Below are positions 54,827 to 63,881 of a DNA stretch of 64,000 nucleotides, piece by piece. The stretch covers positions 79,777-143,776 of the forward strand of contig CAVWIS010000043.1 in NCBI GenBank assembly GCA_963755055.1. The letters are read 5' to 3'. Source of the DNA: AP-16 sp963755055. Its GTDB lineage: Bacteria; Pseudomonadota; Alphaproteobacteria; Rhizobiales; Xanthobacteraceae. The translations under genes and the position numbers were made by a program. The stretch's first letter is position 1. Every line of letters begins with the position of its first letter. The notes under the pieces were generated by a model. That model ran no database searches. It had not been told where the DNA came from and saw only the letters and a program-made list of their open reading frames with translations.

Positions 54827-56254
54827 ATGGGCGAGCTGCTGACACCCGACATCTGCGTCATCGGTGCGGGGTCGGGCGGGCTTTCGGTCGCCGCCGCGGC
54901 CGCGGCCTTCGGCGTGTCCGTGGTGCTCGTCGAGAAGGGCCGGATGGGGGGCGATTGCCTCAACTACGGCTGCGTCCCCTCCAAGGCGCTGCTGGCCGCG
55001 GCCAGGCGCGCCGATGCTTTTCGCCGTTCGGCGCCGTTCGGCATCGCCACGCAATTCCCGAGCGTCGACTTTTCCAAGGTCCATGCCCACGTCCACCGGG
55101 TCATCGCGGCGATCGCGCCCAACGATTCCCGCGAGCGCTTCACCGGGCTCGGCGTCAGGGTGATCGCGGGCGCGGCGCGCTTCACGGATGCCCGCACGGT
55201 GGCGGTCGGCGACGACATCGAGATCCGGGCGCGGCGCTTCGTCGTCGCCACTGGATCGGCGCCGAGCGTGCCGCCGATTCCCGGCCTCGCCGAGGCAAAA
55301 TATCTCACCAATGAAAGCGTGTTCGATCTCACCCGCTGCCCCGACCACCTCCTGGTCATCGGCGGCGGACCGGTCGGGCTGGAGCTCGCGCAGGGTTTCC
55401 GCCGCCTCGGCGCCGACGTCACGGTGATCGAGGCGGCGATGCCGCTCGCCCGCGACGATGCCGAATGCACCGCGATCGTGCTCGACCAGCTGGCGCGCGA
55501 CGGGGTGACGATCCGCGCCGGCACCAAGGTGCTGCGCGTCGAGCAGACCGGCGAGGTGTTCCGCCTCATGCTCGACGCTCCGGAGGGCGAGGAGACGATC
55601 GAGGGCAGCCACCTGCTGGTGGCCACCGGCCGCAGCCCCAATGTCGAGGGCCTCGGGCTCGACGCCGCCGGCATCAAGTTCTCGCCCCGCGGCATCGTGG
55701 TCAACCGCAGGCTGAAGACCTCGAACCGCAAGGTCTACGCCATCGGCGACGCGGCGGGCGGCCTGCAGTTCACCCACGTGGCGAACTACCATGCGGGCCT
55801 GGTCATCCGCAGCGCGCTGTTCCGGCTACCCGCGAGAGCCTCGGACGAGATCATTCCCCGGGTCACCTTCACCGACCCGGAGCTCGCCCATGTGGGGCTG
55901 ACGGAAGGTGAGGCGCGCCGGCGTTTCCGCAAGCTGCGGGTGCTGCGCTGGCCCTTTCACGAGAACGACCGCGCCCAGGCGGAGCGCGAGACCCGCGGCC
56001 ACATCAAGGTGGTGACCGCCCGCAACGGACGCATACTCGGCGCCACCATCGTCGGCGCCCATGCGGGCGAGCTGATCGGCACCTGGGCGCTGGCGGTCAC
56101 CCAGAGGCTCAACATCCGGGCGCTGGCCGGTACCGTGATGCCTTATCCGACCCTCGGCGAGGTCGGCAAGCGTGCGGCGATCAGCTTCTTCACCCCCGGT
56201 TTGACCAACGCCTTGTTGCGGCGCATCATAGTGTTCCTGCGCCGCTTCGGGTGA
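54827..56254 (+). CDS. Mercuric reductase-like FAD-dependent disulfide oxidoreductase
   Basis: The 475-residue protein has FAD-binding IGAGSGGLSVAAAAA, the redox disulfide motif GGDCLNYGCVPSKALL (Cys-x4-Cys), a second dinucleotide fold VIGGGPVGLELAQGFRRLG, and a C-terminal dimerisation domain. It resembles mercuric reductase and dihydrolipoyl dehydrogenase but lacks an N-terminal metal-binding domain and the C-terminal Cys pair of MerA. The C-terminal active-site His-x4-Glu of lipoamide dehydrogenase is not evident. Substrate unknown. Translated with the TVP38 gene as a probable operon. Confidence 0.88.
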   Translation: MGELLTPDICVIGAGSGGLSVAAAAAAFGVSVVLVEKGRMGGDCLNYGCVPSKALLAAARRADAFRRSAPFGIATQFPSVDFSKVHAHVHRVIAAIAPNDSRERFTGLGVRVIAGAARFTDARTVAVGDDIEIRARRFVVATGSAPSVPPIPGLAEAKYLTNESVFDLTRCPDHLLVIGGGPVGLELAQGFRRLGADVTVIEAAMPLARDDAECTAIVLDQLARDGVTIRAGTKVLRVEQTGEVFRLMLDAPEGEETIEGSHLLVATGRSPNVEGLGLDAAGIKFSPRGIVVNRRLKTSNRKVYAIGDAAGGLQFTHVANYHAGLVIRSALFRLPARASDEIIPRVTFTDPELAHVGLTEGEARRRFRKLRVLRWPFHENDRAQAERETRGHIKVVTARNGRILGATIVGAHAGELIGTWALAVTQRLNIRALAGTVMPYPTLGEVGKRAAISFFTPGLTNALLRRIIVFLRRFG

Positions 56255-56411
56255 GCCGGGCGGCCAGTTGGCGCAATCGGGCTGGGTGGACGCCGATCGG
56301 TCGCCCGAACTGCGGCCGTGGTGCAACCGGATGCGCCGACGTTCCGTATCGGTATTGCGGAATGGAATAACCGGCACACTTGGCGGTTCTAATGGCTTGG
56401 GCACGCACGCG

Positions 56412-57881
56412 ATGGACACGGCCGCGGTGACCGACGATTCCGACCGGGCGCGCGCTCCGCGCCTCGGCCTTTCGGGAAAACTCCTCGTCCTCACGATCCT
56501 GTTCGTGATGATCGCCGAGGTGCTGATCTATGTGCCGTCGATCGCCAATTTCCGCCTGAGCTGGCTCAAGGATCGCCTGGCCTCCGCCCATACTGCCGCC
56601 CTGGTGCTGGAGGCCGCCCCGAGCGGCATGGTGCCGGACAGCCTCGCCAAGGAGATCCTCGACAGCGTCGGTGCCAAGGCGGTGGCGCTGAAGATCGGAA
56701 ACAGCCGCCGGCTGCTCGCGGTCTCCGGCACGGTGCCGCCGGTCGAGCACGACTTCGACATGCGCGACGTGTCGGCCTTTGCGGCCATCGTCGACGCGTT
56801 CAAGACGCTGCTGTGCGGCGACAACGACCTCATGCGGGTGGTCGGCCCGGCGCCGATGGGGGGAGACTTCGTCGAGATCGTGCTCGAGGAGCAGCCGCTG
56901 CGCGCCGCCATGCTGCGGTTCTCCGCCAATATCCTGCTCCTGTCGCTGGTGATCTCGGCGATCACCGCGGCGCTGGTCTACGTCGCGCTGCTCCTGCTGT
57001 TCGTGCGCCCGATGCGCCGGCTCACCGCCAACATGACGGCGTTCCGCCAGGATCCCGAGAACCCCAGCCGCATCATGGCGGCGTCCGGCCGCCACGACGA
57101 GCTCGGCATCGCCCAGCGCGAGCTCGCCGACATGCAGCGCGACCTCGTCTCCATGCTGTCGCAGAAGAGCCATCTGGCGGCGCTGGGCTTGGCGGTGTCG
57201 AAGATCAGCCACGACCTGCGCAACCTGCTCGCCTCCGCGCAGCTCCTGTCCGACCGGCTCTCCGGCGTGCCCGACCCGACGGTGCAGCGTTTCGCCCCGC
57301 GGCTGATGCGCGCGCTCGAGCGCGCCATCGCCTTCTGCCAGTCGACGCTGTCCTACGGCCAGGCCAAGGAGCCGCCGCCGGACCGCCGGATGCTTCCCGT
57401 CGACCGCGTCTTCGAGGACGTGCGCGAGACCCTCGAGCTCGGCCCCGAGGCAAGAATCCGCTGGATGGGCTCGGTCGAGCGCGGCGTCCTGGTCGATGCC
57501 GACCCCGACCAGCTGTTTCGCGCGCTGCTCAACCTCGCCCGCAACGCCGTGCAGGCGCTGGAGAGCCGCGCTCCCAACGATCCCGGCCGCGACCAGATCC
57601 GCGTCATCGGCCGCCGCGAGGGTTCGGTGGTGGTGATCCAGGTCTCCGATACCGGGCCGGGCCTGCCGGAGAAGGCCCGCGCCCACCTGTTCGAGGCTTT
57701 TCAGGGCTCGGTGCGCCAGGGCGGCACCGGCCTCGGCCTCGTGATCGCCGCCGAGCTCATCCGCGCCCATGGCGGCGAGATCCGCCTGGTCGAGGGCACC
57801 ATCGGGGCGACTTTCCGCATCACCATCCCCGACCGCGCCGTCGACATCGGCGCGCGGCGCGGCGAGCGCGCCCGCGCCTGA
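56412..57881 (+). CDS. Sensor histidine kinase (HAMP-type, no phosphoacceptor anomalies)
   Basis: From the ATG at 56412 the protein has 489 residues: one membrane helix (LLVLTILFVMIAEVLIYV), a periplasmic domain of about 140 residues, a second helix, HAMP (FVRPMRRLTANMTAFRQDPEN), HisKA with SKISHDLRNLLASAQ (His near residue 267), and HATPase with ARNAVQAL, DTGPGLPEKA and GGTGLGLVIAAELI. It autophosphorylates in response to an unknown periplasmic cue. No response regulator gene is adjacent, so the partner lies elsewhere. A start at 56268 is possible but less likely. Confidence 0.92.
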   Translation: MDTAAVTDDSDRARAPRLGLSGKLLVLTILFVMIAEVLIYVPSIANFRLSWLKDRLASAHTAALVLEAAPSGMVPDSLAKEILDSVGAKAVALKIGNSRRLLAVSGTVPPVEHDFDMRDVSAFAAIVDAFKTLLCGDNDLMRVVGPAPMGGDFVEIVLEEQPLRAAMLRFSANILLLSLVISAITAALVYVALLLLFVRPMRRLTANMTAFRQDPENPSRIMAASGRHDELGIAQRELADMQRDLVSMLSQKSHLAALGLAVSKISHDLRNLLASAQLLSDRLSGVPDPTVQRFAPRLMRALERAIAFCQSTLSYGQAKEPPPDRRMLPVDRVFEDVRETLELGPEARIRWMGSVERGVLVDADPDQLFRALLNLARNAVQALESRAPNDPGRDQIRVIGRREGSVVVIQVSDTGPGLPEKARAHLFEAFQGSVRQGGTGLGLVIAAELIRAHGGEIRLVEGTIGATFRITIPDRAVDIGARRGERARA

Positions 57882-57971
57882 CCGGGCAGACGGCGGGGAG
57901 GGGAGGGCGGAGCCCGCCCTTGCCACGGGGCCGCGAAGCCTCTAGCTATGCGGCCATTCCGACGGCCTCGG

Positions 57972-58048
57972 GCGCCCGTAGCTCAGCTGGATAGAGCACC
58001 AGACTACGAATCTGGGGGTCAGGAGTTCGAATCTCTTCGGGCGCGCCA
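57972..58048 (+). tRNA. tRNA-Arg (anticodon ACG)
   Basis: The 77-base gene folds as a cloverleaf: acceptor GCGCCCG/CGGGCGC, anticodon stem CCAGA/TCTGG with loop CTACGAA (anticodon ACG), T-loop GTTCGAATC, and encoded CCA. An integrase gene starts its 3' end 12 bases away, so the tRNA 3' end is the likely attachment site of an island. Confidence 0.96.
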
Positions 58049-58060
58049 TTTATCTAATTG

Positions 58061-59212
58061 CTAGGACGTGCTTTTTCCTTTTCCAGTCGCGTTCGCGTCT
58101 GTTCCGGTTTGCAGTTGGTTTGCAAATTTTGTTCGCGAAGAGTTCTCGAAGTTGAAAATCGCTTGCTCGGCCAGCCCGCGCGTTCGCGCGAGGTATCGCT
58201 CCAGGATGCGATGCACGGTCTTGAGCGAGTGTCCGGTGATGGCCGCGACCTGTTGAGGCGTGCACCCCGCCTCCGAAAGCAACGTCACCGAGGTGCCCCG
58301 CAGATCGTGGAAGTGAAGATTGACTGGCTCGTCCATGCCGGGAAGCTTGACGCGCTGCAGCCCGGCGGCTTTCTTCGCCTCGTCCCATAGCCTTGCAAAG
58401 TAGCGCTTCTTGAACGACTGCCCGGTCTTCGTGGTGAGGATCAGCGCTGACGTCCGTTCCATCTTGTCCAGCATGCGCCGAAGCGCCGCCGTGCACGGAA
58501 TCTCAACAAGCGGACCGGGCGTGCCTCCCCGCCGTGCCTTGCCCTGCCGAAGCTTGATCCATCCGCCGTCGTAGGATGACCAGGGCAGTCGCAACAGATC
58601 GCCTTCCCGTTGCCCAGTGTGCAGCCCGATGATGAGTGCGCGTTGCATTTCCAGCGGTGCCACCTTCATGAAGGCGGCGATATGCTCGGGAAGCCATATG
58701 ATCTCCGAGCGGTCAGCGTGATAAAGCCGCTTGAAGCCTCGCAAATGGTTCGCAACGACCCGCCCGCGGTCGGTGGCCCATGTCAGCATGGCTGAAATTG
58801 CCGATAAGCGATTGTCCGCTTCTCGCTCGCCCGATTTGCGGGCGACCTTCTCGCGCCAGTCCAGAAAATCCTTGCGCACACGCGGATCATCGAGCGCCGA
58901 GATTGGCATGTCGCCGAATTCGGTTTCCGCCGTCGTGAGCATGCGGCTATACTCAGACTGCGTGCTTGCCGCCAGCCTCTGTTGGAATTCGATCGACAGC
59001 GTGTAGCCCCAAATCAACGCGTTGAGGCTGCCGCCCACATGCCGATCGCGCATCATCCGCTCGGCATCGCCATAGCTGGCGATGAACTCCGCCGAGCCCG
59101 GCTCGCCGGCGAGCCGCAGCCCCGTGGCGCGGTGATAGTGATAGATTTTCACGGTGCCGTCGGCGAGGCGCTTCCGAACTGTGTTGATGCCTTCAAGTCG
59201 AACGCGGACCAC
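58061..59212 (-). CDS. Tyrosine-type integrase adjacent to tRNA-Arg
   Basis: The 383-residue recombinase has a core-binding domain and a catalytic domain with Arg in GLHTGQREGDLLRLPW, His-x-x-Arg in HFHDLRGTSVTLL, His in ITGHSLKTV and Tyr in ILERYLARTR. It reads toward the tRNA gene, as in most tRNA-borne islands. It would catalyse integration and excision between the tRNA 3' end and an element site. The other end of the island is beyond the window. Confidence 0.93.
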   Translation of the reverse strand: MVRVRLEGINTVRKRLADGTVKIYHYHRATGLRLAGEPGSAEFIASYGDAERMMRDRHVGGSLNALIWGYTLSIEFQQRLAASTQSEYSRMLTTAETEFGDMPISALDDPRVRKDFLDWREKVARKSGEREADNRLSAISAMLTWATDRGRVVANHLRGFKRLYHADRSEIIWLPEHIAAFMKVAPLEMQRALIIGLHTGQREGDLLRLPWSSYDGGWIKLRQGKARRGGTPGPLVEIPCTAALRRMLDKMERTSALILTTKTGQSFKKRYFARLWDEAKKAAGLQRVKLPGMDEPVNLHFHDLRGTSVTLLSEAGCTPQQVAAITGHSLKTVHRILERYLARTRGLAEQAIFNFENSSRTKFANQLQTGTDANATGKGKSTS

Positions 59213-59459
59213 GGCTCATCCTCCACGCATCGAGCGGGTTGGCTGCCTCGCTCTCGGTCAGTATGCCACTGAGGCGATTCATCGCCAATTGCAGGAGAAC
59301 CAGGTCGTACCGGCCTCCAGGCAGGGTTGGGCCCGGATATTTTTCCTCAAGGCGCGCCTTGTCGAACGCCGCTGGCGAAAGCCCGACGTACGCAGCCGCA
59401 CCCTCGCGGGTCAATCCGCGGGGAGTCAAACCGGGAGGCAGTGCGTCGTAGCGGCCCAT
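59193..59459 (-). CDS. Excisionase-like small DNA-binding protein
   Basis: The 88-residue protein contains PRGLTREGAAAYVGLSPAAFDKARLEEKYPGP, a MerR-like winged-helix pattern typical of phage excisionases and AlpA-type factors. It overlaps the integrase start by 20 bases, so the two are coupled. It likely controls integrase direction. Confidence 0.75.
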   Translation of the reverse strand: MGRYDALPPGLTPRGLTREGAAAYVGLSPAAFDKARLEEKYPGPTLPGGRYDLVLLQLAMNRLSGILTESEAANPLDAWRMSRGPRST

Positions 59460-59927
59460 GGCGTGATGGCGTTCTGCTGACCTGCAAACTTGTGGGATTG
59501 GGCTTTCGAAGCTGTTGTGGACACAATGCGGCCTGCCATTCGCAAGCCATCCGGGGCGCTCGATTCCCCCCGCCCCTTTCGCCCACGATCAGCCGCACGG
59601 GCGACCTGCGTTGCCGCTAGCCAGGGCTATGCGGAAAATGCGTGGATGGCGGAGCGGCAAGGGGCGGTGGCAGTGGCAGCCACCGTCGGACGCCGTCATC
59701 ATCCAAGCCGCTGAATTCCCGGAGAAACGGCGAAGGGTGACGGCAATGACGACGTTTCGCGCCTGGTCTCTGAAATCGTGTGCGGCGCAGGTTGGTACGT
59801 TCTTGCTATCTTCACGCTTCTAAGACTAAGAAGGAAAATCGCCGACCTGCCGTCCAACATCGCCCCTTGTCGCGAAGCCGCAGCCACTTCCCTGGCTCGG
59901 ATCGTCGCCACCTCGCCGTCACCGCCG
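59460..59927. other. Island stretch without a supported gene
   Basis: Open frames on both strands have no family features. A continuation of the Toprim gene in another frame may reach from 59927 down to about 59700 (DFLDGGDGEVATIRAREVA), but I cannot place it. Confidence 0.35.
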
Positions 59928-60963
59928 TCAAGAAAATCGACGGTGGCGCGGAGCGCGGCCTTCGTTGGGCTTGTCCGCGTTGACGCCTGGTGATTTCGCC
60001 TCGCCGAGAAGGCGGGCGGATTGCACTTCGTCCCAACCCTCAGCGAGCGCGTCGGCCGCATCCCAACCGTCGGGCCGGTGTGGTGGCAACGTGATGACGC
60101 TGACATTGAGGGCGCCGACGGTCGCTGCATGCTTTGCGACCACCTGCGCATAGGCAGCACCTGGAGCATCGTTGTCCGGCCAGACCACAACGGTACGCCC
60201 GCGCAATAGCCCCCAGTCGGCTTTCGATGCGGCCTTCGCGCCGCCGGGGCTCGTCGTGGTCACGAACCCGGGTGCAAGTATCGCGGCGGCGTCCGCGGCC
60301 TTCTCCCCTTCGCACACGAGTATGGGCGCCGAACCCCTAGATTGGATCTTGTCCTGATTGTAGATCGGACGCTTGTCCGGCCATGTCTGCACGCCATTCG
60401 GTCAGCGTCCCGTTTGGGTGGCGGCAGAATGTGCAAGGGCGGAACTCCTTGCCGGAAGGCGGATCGAACCTCAGGACATAGCCGAGCAGGGCGCCGTTGA
60501 CGTCGCGATACGGATAAGTTCCGCTGGGAGTGCCGAGGTCGGGGTGTCTCGGTAGCTCCGGCGCGTTCCCGGGTACGGGAAGGATTGGTGTCCATGCCTG
60601 TGCCTTCCTTCTTGACCCCTGAGCGGCGGAGCGAATGGGAGCGAACTGATCAGCGCTCATGGCCGTTGATTTCCCACATTTCAGCGATCCGCAAAGCCGC
60701 TTCGGCCTGGCTGAGCCGGAAAAGATAGGCCCCAGGCTGACGAGGTCGCCGCCCGCGTCACCGGTTGCGAAATCCGACCAGCGGCCGCTCGCCAGGTTCA
60801 CCTTGAAGGAGCCTCGTCGCCTGTCCGACCGTGTCGGATTGAGCGAAACCCACTCGCCGCCTTCGCGCATGCCGTCCGGGAGCCAGCGCCGAACGATCGT
60901 GTCGGCGTGTCTTAGAGCGGTGTCGGCAATGCGTTTGAATGCAATAGGGCGGCGCGGTGTCAT
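59928..60963 (-). pseudogene. Toprim-domain primase, broken by frame changes
   Basis: Read from 60963, the first part (RRWLPDGMREGGEWVSLNPTR, SFKVNLASGRWSDFATGDAG) is the N-terminal zinc/primase-like region of phage-satellite Toprim primases. A single-base loss near 60715 moves the frame to AYLFRLSQAEAALRIAEMW; then PYRDVNGALLGYVLRFDPPSGKEFRP; then, after a change near 60385, APILVCEGEKAADAAAIL and VVVWPDNDAPG, the Toprim domain with its acidic motif. All parts are in order. It would make primers for element replication. The broken frame may be real decay or sequence error. Confidence 0.7.
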
Positions 60964-61030
60964 GGGCGTGCCCTGCGGGTGCTTCTAGTCCGCCGCCGCG
61001 GGCGTACGGCGAAACGCCTAAGGAACTCGT

Positions 61031-61307
61031 TTAAGTCGTCGAAGTCGGGATTTTCAGAGCGGGTGAACCACTGGAATGGCGGACTCCCATGCGGATACGG
61101 CCCCACGGGACGGGAGAGTTGTCGGGGAAGAACAGATAGCCGGGGAACATTGGGACCAGCCGCTCATGCACCTTAGCGACCGCGCAGTTGCCGGCGTGGG
61201 TACTCCGGCAGATAGGCCCGAATTCTGTGGCCGATAAGCGACGCTGCCGCCGTCCGCTCGCGCTGGGGCTGAGTGAGCAATACGTACCAGCCTGGTTGGT
61301 TAGCCAA
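61031..61307 (-). pseudogene. NusG-like N-terminal domain, frameshifted
   Basis: A TTG start at 61307 has GGGAGGA at good distance. The first frame reads ANQPGWYVLLTQPQRERTAAAS and IGHRIRAYLPEYPRRQ before a stop at 61173; the second frame continues RLVPMFPGYLFF and PWGRIRMG. Together these form the NGN domain of NusG/RfaH-type elongation factors. A phage or satellite antiterminator is the likely origin. A small frame at 61300-61506 just upstream overlaps it by a few bases and may be a coupled gene, but I see no family for it. Confidence 0.6.
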
Positions 61308-61821
61308 GATATCCTCCCGTCATCTCGACAAAATCCCTCATGAAAAGGGCGCCGGAATCGCTTCCGACGCCCAGGGATAACGGGTCGTTCCACAAGGGGG
61401 AGTGTGGCTTGATAACGGAAAGGGCGCCAGGGAACGCCCGCAAAGACCGTCTAACTTTGCGTGGTACCCCGTGCCGGGGCCGCATCTGGTTTTCCGCCAG
61501 AACCATCGACAGGGTTTAGTCGGGCACCCCTTCGGGCCGTCTGGTAATTCCTGGCGCGACTTCGATCGACGCCAAGACCTGATATGTCAGCAGCCAACGC
61601 CTCAAATCTCCGAAGAGACCTCGAGGTTCCTCGCCGACTTCGCCGACGGTCAGAGCGTTCTTGCCCCTCGCTTTGGGCTACACCGCCCTGATCTGAGACA
61701 CCTCCAGTCCAGCGCGAACGGGGCGTCCGAAGATTTCTAATGCAGCTTCGATTCGCCCCCATCTGTCAAGCTTGTAGACGGGGGCCGGTGCCGATTGGAT
61801 TACGCCTCCCGGGAGGGCGGT
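61308..61821. other. Island stretch with unresolved coding remnants
   Basis: The minus strand shows coding-like pieces in changing frames (DRWGRIEAALEIFGRPVRAG near 61700-61760; FGDLRRWLLTYQVLASIEV near 61570-61630) that I cannot assign. Confidence 0.3.
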
Positions 61822-61977
61822 ATGACGTTGTGTCTGGGCTTGGAGAGCGGCGCTAAGAGGCGCGGGTGTAAAGGCATCAATCCGTTCACCAAAGAGCCAG
61901 CAACATTCAAGGCGAAACCGGCTCGGAAGATCGTCAGGGCTCGCCCAGTAAAGGCTGCCAAAGACGCGGTATCGTAG
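61822..61977 (+). CDS. Small protein with HU-like C-terminal DNA-binding tail
   Basis: The 51-residue protein (ATG 61822, after GGGAGGGCGGT) contains KGINPFTKEPATFKAKPARK, then VRARPVKAAKDAVS. This follows the arm and C-terminal pattern of HU/IHF proteins (GRNPxTGExxxIPAxxVxxFxPGKxLKxAV). The HU N-terminal helices are absent, so it is a tail-only relative or fragment. It is the only plus-strand gene of the island here. Role inferred as DNA binding. Confidence 0.5.
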   Translation: MTLCLGLESGAKRRGCKGINPFTKEPATFKAKPARKIVRARPVKAAKDAVS

Positions 61978-61999
61978 CCTCGACAATGTGGCGGGGGCC

Positions 62000-62357
62000 T
62001 CATCCCGTTTCGTTTGGGGCTCGCCAGTTGCCGAGCTCAGCCCTGATGATCTTGCGAAGTGTCTCGCGATCCAGCCCTCCTCGCAGCGGCTGACTGACAT
62101 GGCCCAAGATGTCGTGCGGACCTGTTAGCGGGGATGCTCGATCGGCAAAACCGGCTCTAGAAACCCTTGCGGCACAGGGGTTTTTTGCACGTACTCGTGT
62201 ACGCTCCGGTATCTGACAGCCCGGACCGTATTTTCTCGCGAAATCGCGTGCTTTTCGGGATCGCTCCTTGCAGACGACACCGCAGTATTTCGGTCGCGGA
62301 CCATGCCTGGGCAGGCGGGATAGGCTTGGCGCACTGCGGGCATTGTCGAATGCTCAT
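62000..62357 (-). pseudogene. Zinc-ribbon protein with one frame change
   Basis: From the ATG at 62357 the frame gives MSIRQCPQCAKPIPPAQAW. After a one-base change near 62310 another frame gives RPKYCGVVCKERSRKARDFA and continues through AELGNWRAPNETG to a stop at 62000. The two halves supply a CxxC...CxxxC zinc ribbon as in small phage and transposon proteins. If the change is an error the gene is intact (about 118 residues). Function unknown. Confidence 0.55.
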
Positions 62358-62489
62358 CCTGGCTCTCTCCCAGCTTGACGGCCGCCGCCGCGCTCGATCA
62401 TCTCTATTGCTGTAAGCGCTAGTTCCCACCTCGCGGGATTTGATGACCCGCTGTTGCTCGCGTGACGGCCCCCATACGACCGGCCGAAT

Positions 62490-62586
62490 GGCGACACGCG
62501 GCACGCCGGCGACCTCGGCGGGCACGGCGTTCATCAGCACCGAGGAGGGATAGGCCGCAGTTCCGCTCGGCACGTAGACCGGAGCC
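62490..62586 (-). pseudogene. Fragment of histidinol dehydrogenase (hisD)
   Basis: The minus strand encodes VYVPSGTAAYPSSVLMNAVP followed by AEVAGVPRVA. This matches the NAD-binding heart of HisD (YVPGGTAAYPSSVLMNxxPAxVAGV). Nothing else of the 430-residue enzyme is present. The flanks belong to other reading frames, so it is a scrap captured in the island. Confidence 0.65.
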
Positions 62587-62644
62587 CCGGTGATGGCGAC
62601 CGACCTTCGCTTCACCGAGACCATCTTCGTCGCGGAGCGTGGCT

Positions 62645-62758
62645 TCAACCCGGTCGGCCGCGCCGCCGCAAGCATCCTCGCGCGATCGCAAGCGCGATGG
62701 CTGAGCCGGTGGCGACCTCGATGATGATGAAGCCGAAGAGGATTGCGTTGTCGATCAC
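62645..62758 (-). CDS. Tiny putative membrane peptide coupled to the primase gene
   Basis: A 37-codon frame starts GTG at 62758, overlapping the stop of the P4-type primase by GTGA, with AGGAG upstream. It encodes VIDNAILFGFIIIEVATGSA and IALAIARG, a single hydrophobic helix, then a basic tail. The four-base overlap suggests coupled translation. Function unknown; holin-like size. Confidence 0.4.
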   Translation of the reverse strand: MIDNAILFGFIIIEVATGSAIALAIARGCLRRRGRPG

Positions 62759-63881
62759 AACGGCAGCTCCTCGCGCCGTGGTGGGGGGGTTGCTTCGTTG
62801 TACTGCGGCTTCAGGCGGAGGCCCTTGAAGCCTCGCATGTGCTGATCGCGGTACTTCTCGAAGCCGTAGGTCCTCGAGCCTACCCGCTAAGGACTTTGCC
62901 GAGCCGGCATGCTCACGTTAGCCTCGGCCCATACTGACCAGCTGTTGAAGCGAGGCATCGTCCCCTCAATATGGCCGGGGACGCCGATCGCAACACTCCT
63001 CGATCCACGACCGAGGGCGTCCTCGCCTTCAAGGTATTGAGAAGTTGCGGCCGAGGTGATCTCCGGGGGCTGTAATCCCTGAGCCTGCCAAGTCAGACAC
63101 CCTTGTAGGGCCCAGTTGAGGATTCCGGGTGCCTCGGCCGCGAGTTCGCATCCAGGTCCTTGTCTCGCTCTGCGGGCGGAATAGTGACGGTGAATGGTAT
63201 GATGAGAAAGCGACGACGCGTCGCCTCGTTGACGCTGCGAAGGTGAGGCTTGTGATTGCCCGAGATCAAAAGCTTGAACTGTGGGCGGAACGTAAACGGG
63301 TTCTCGCGCATGCCGTGACGTCGTCCTCTCCGGTCAGTTGATTGATGCGTGATTGCTTCCATCTCCTGCCCTCTTCCGTCTCGGAGGAGGTCACAAAACG
63401 CGCACCTTGCAGCACCGCAAGTTCCGCTAGGTGACGATCATTTCTTCATTCCGTGAGGGTCTCAAGCTGGATGGTCCGGTGGTAATCTTTTCCAATCGCG
63501 TGCGAAAATGCCCTGACGTAGGCTCCCTTCCCGTTCGCCCCTGTGCCGTAGAAAAAGGATGCGTTGGAGGTAGTCGATCATATCCTGGTTCCCGTCCATC
63601 GCGCGATGCAGAACAGAAAGAAACACAGGGCACTGTGCATTCGGGTCCGGGGTCGCGTTCGTGATCTTGGTGCAGTACTTCGTCGGATCGCTCGGGTTGA
63701 TGCAGCCGGTTTTCAGGTCGACGAGATAGTCGATCGCTTTTCGGATCTCTTCAGTGAGTTCCTCAAAGACGTGTGCATAGTCCAAGCAATCCACGGTCTC
63801 CTTCAGGAGCTCCTCGAGCTCATCGAGACGATCGAGCGTCTTGCGCAACAGATGATACATCGCGATCTCAGCCGGCGTCAT
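62755..63881 (-). pseudogene. P4-type primase/helicase, broken by several frame changes
   Basis: Read from the ATG at 63881: an unusual N-terminus (MTPAEIAMYHLLRKTLDRL), then DLKTGCINPSDPTKYCTKIT and CPVFLSVLHRAMDGNQDMI, the start of the D5/P4 helicase region. After frame changes come FFYGTGANGKG (Walker A), LQGARFVTSSETEEGRRW, NQLTGEDDVTA, FKLLISGNHKPHLRSVNEAT and RRRFLIIPFTVTIP, ILNWALQGCLTWQAQGL, and the C-terminal winged helix GFEKYRDQHMRGFKGLRL. All domains of P4-family primases are in order, split by at least four small indels. It would unwind and prime the element origin. Confidence 0.75.

Noticed and set aside
59778..60209. Small plus-strand frames in the tRNA-Arg island
   Set aside because: They overlap the Toprim primase remnant on the other strand and show no motif.
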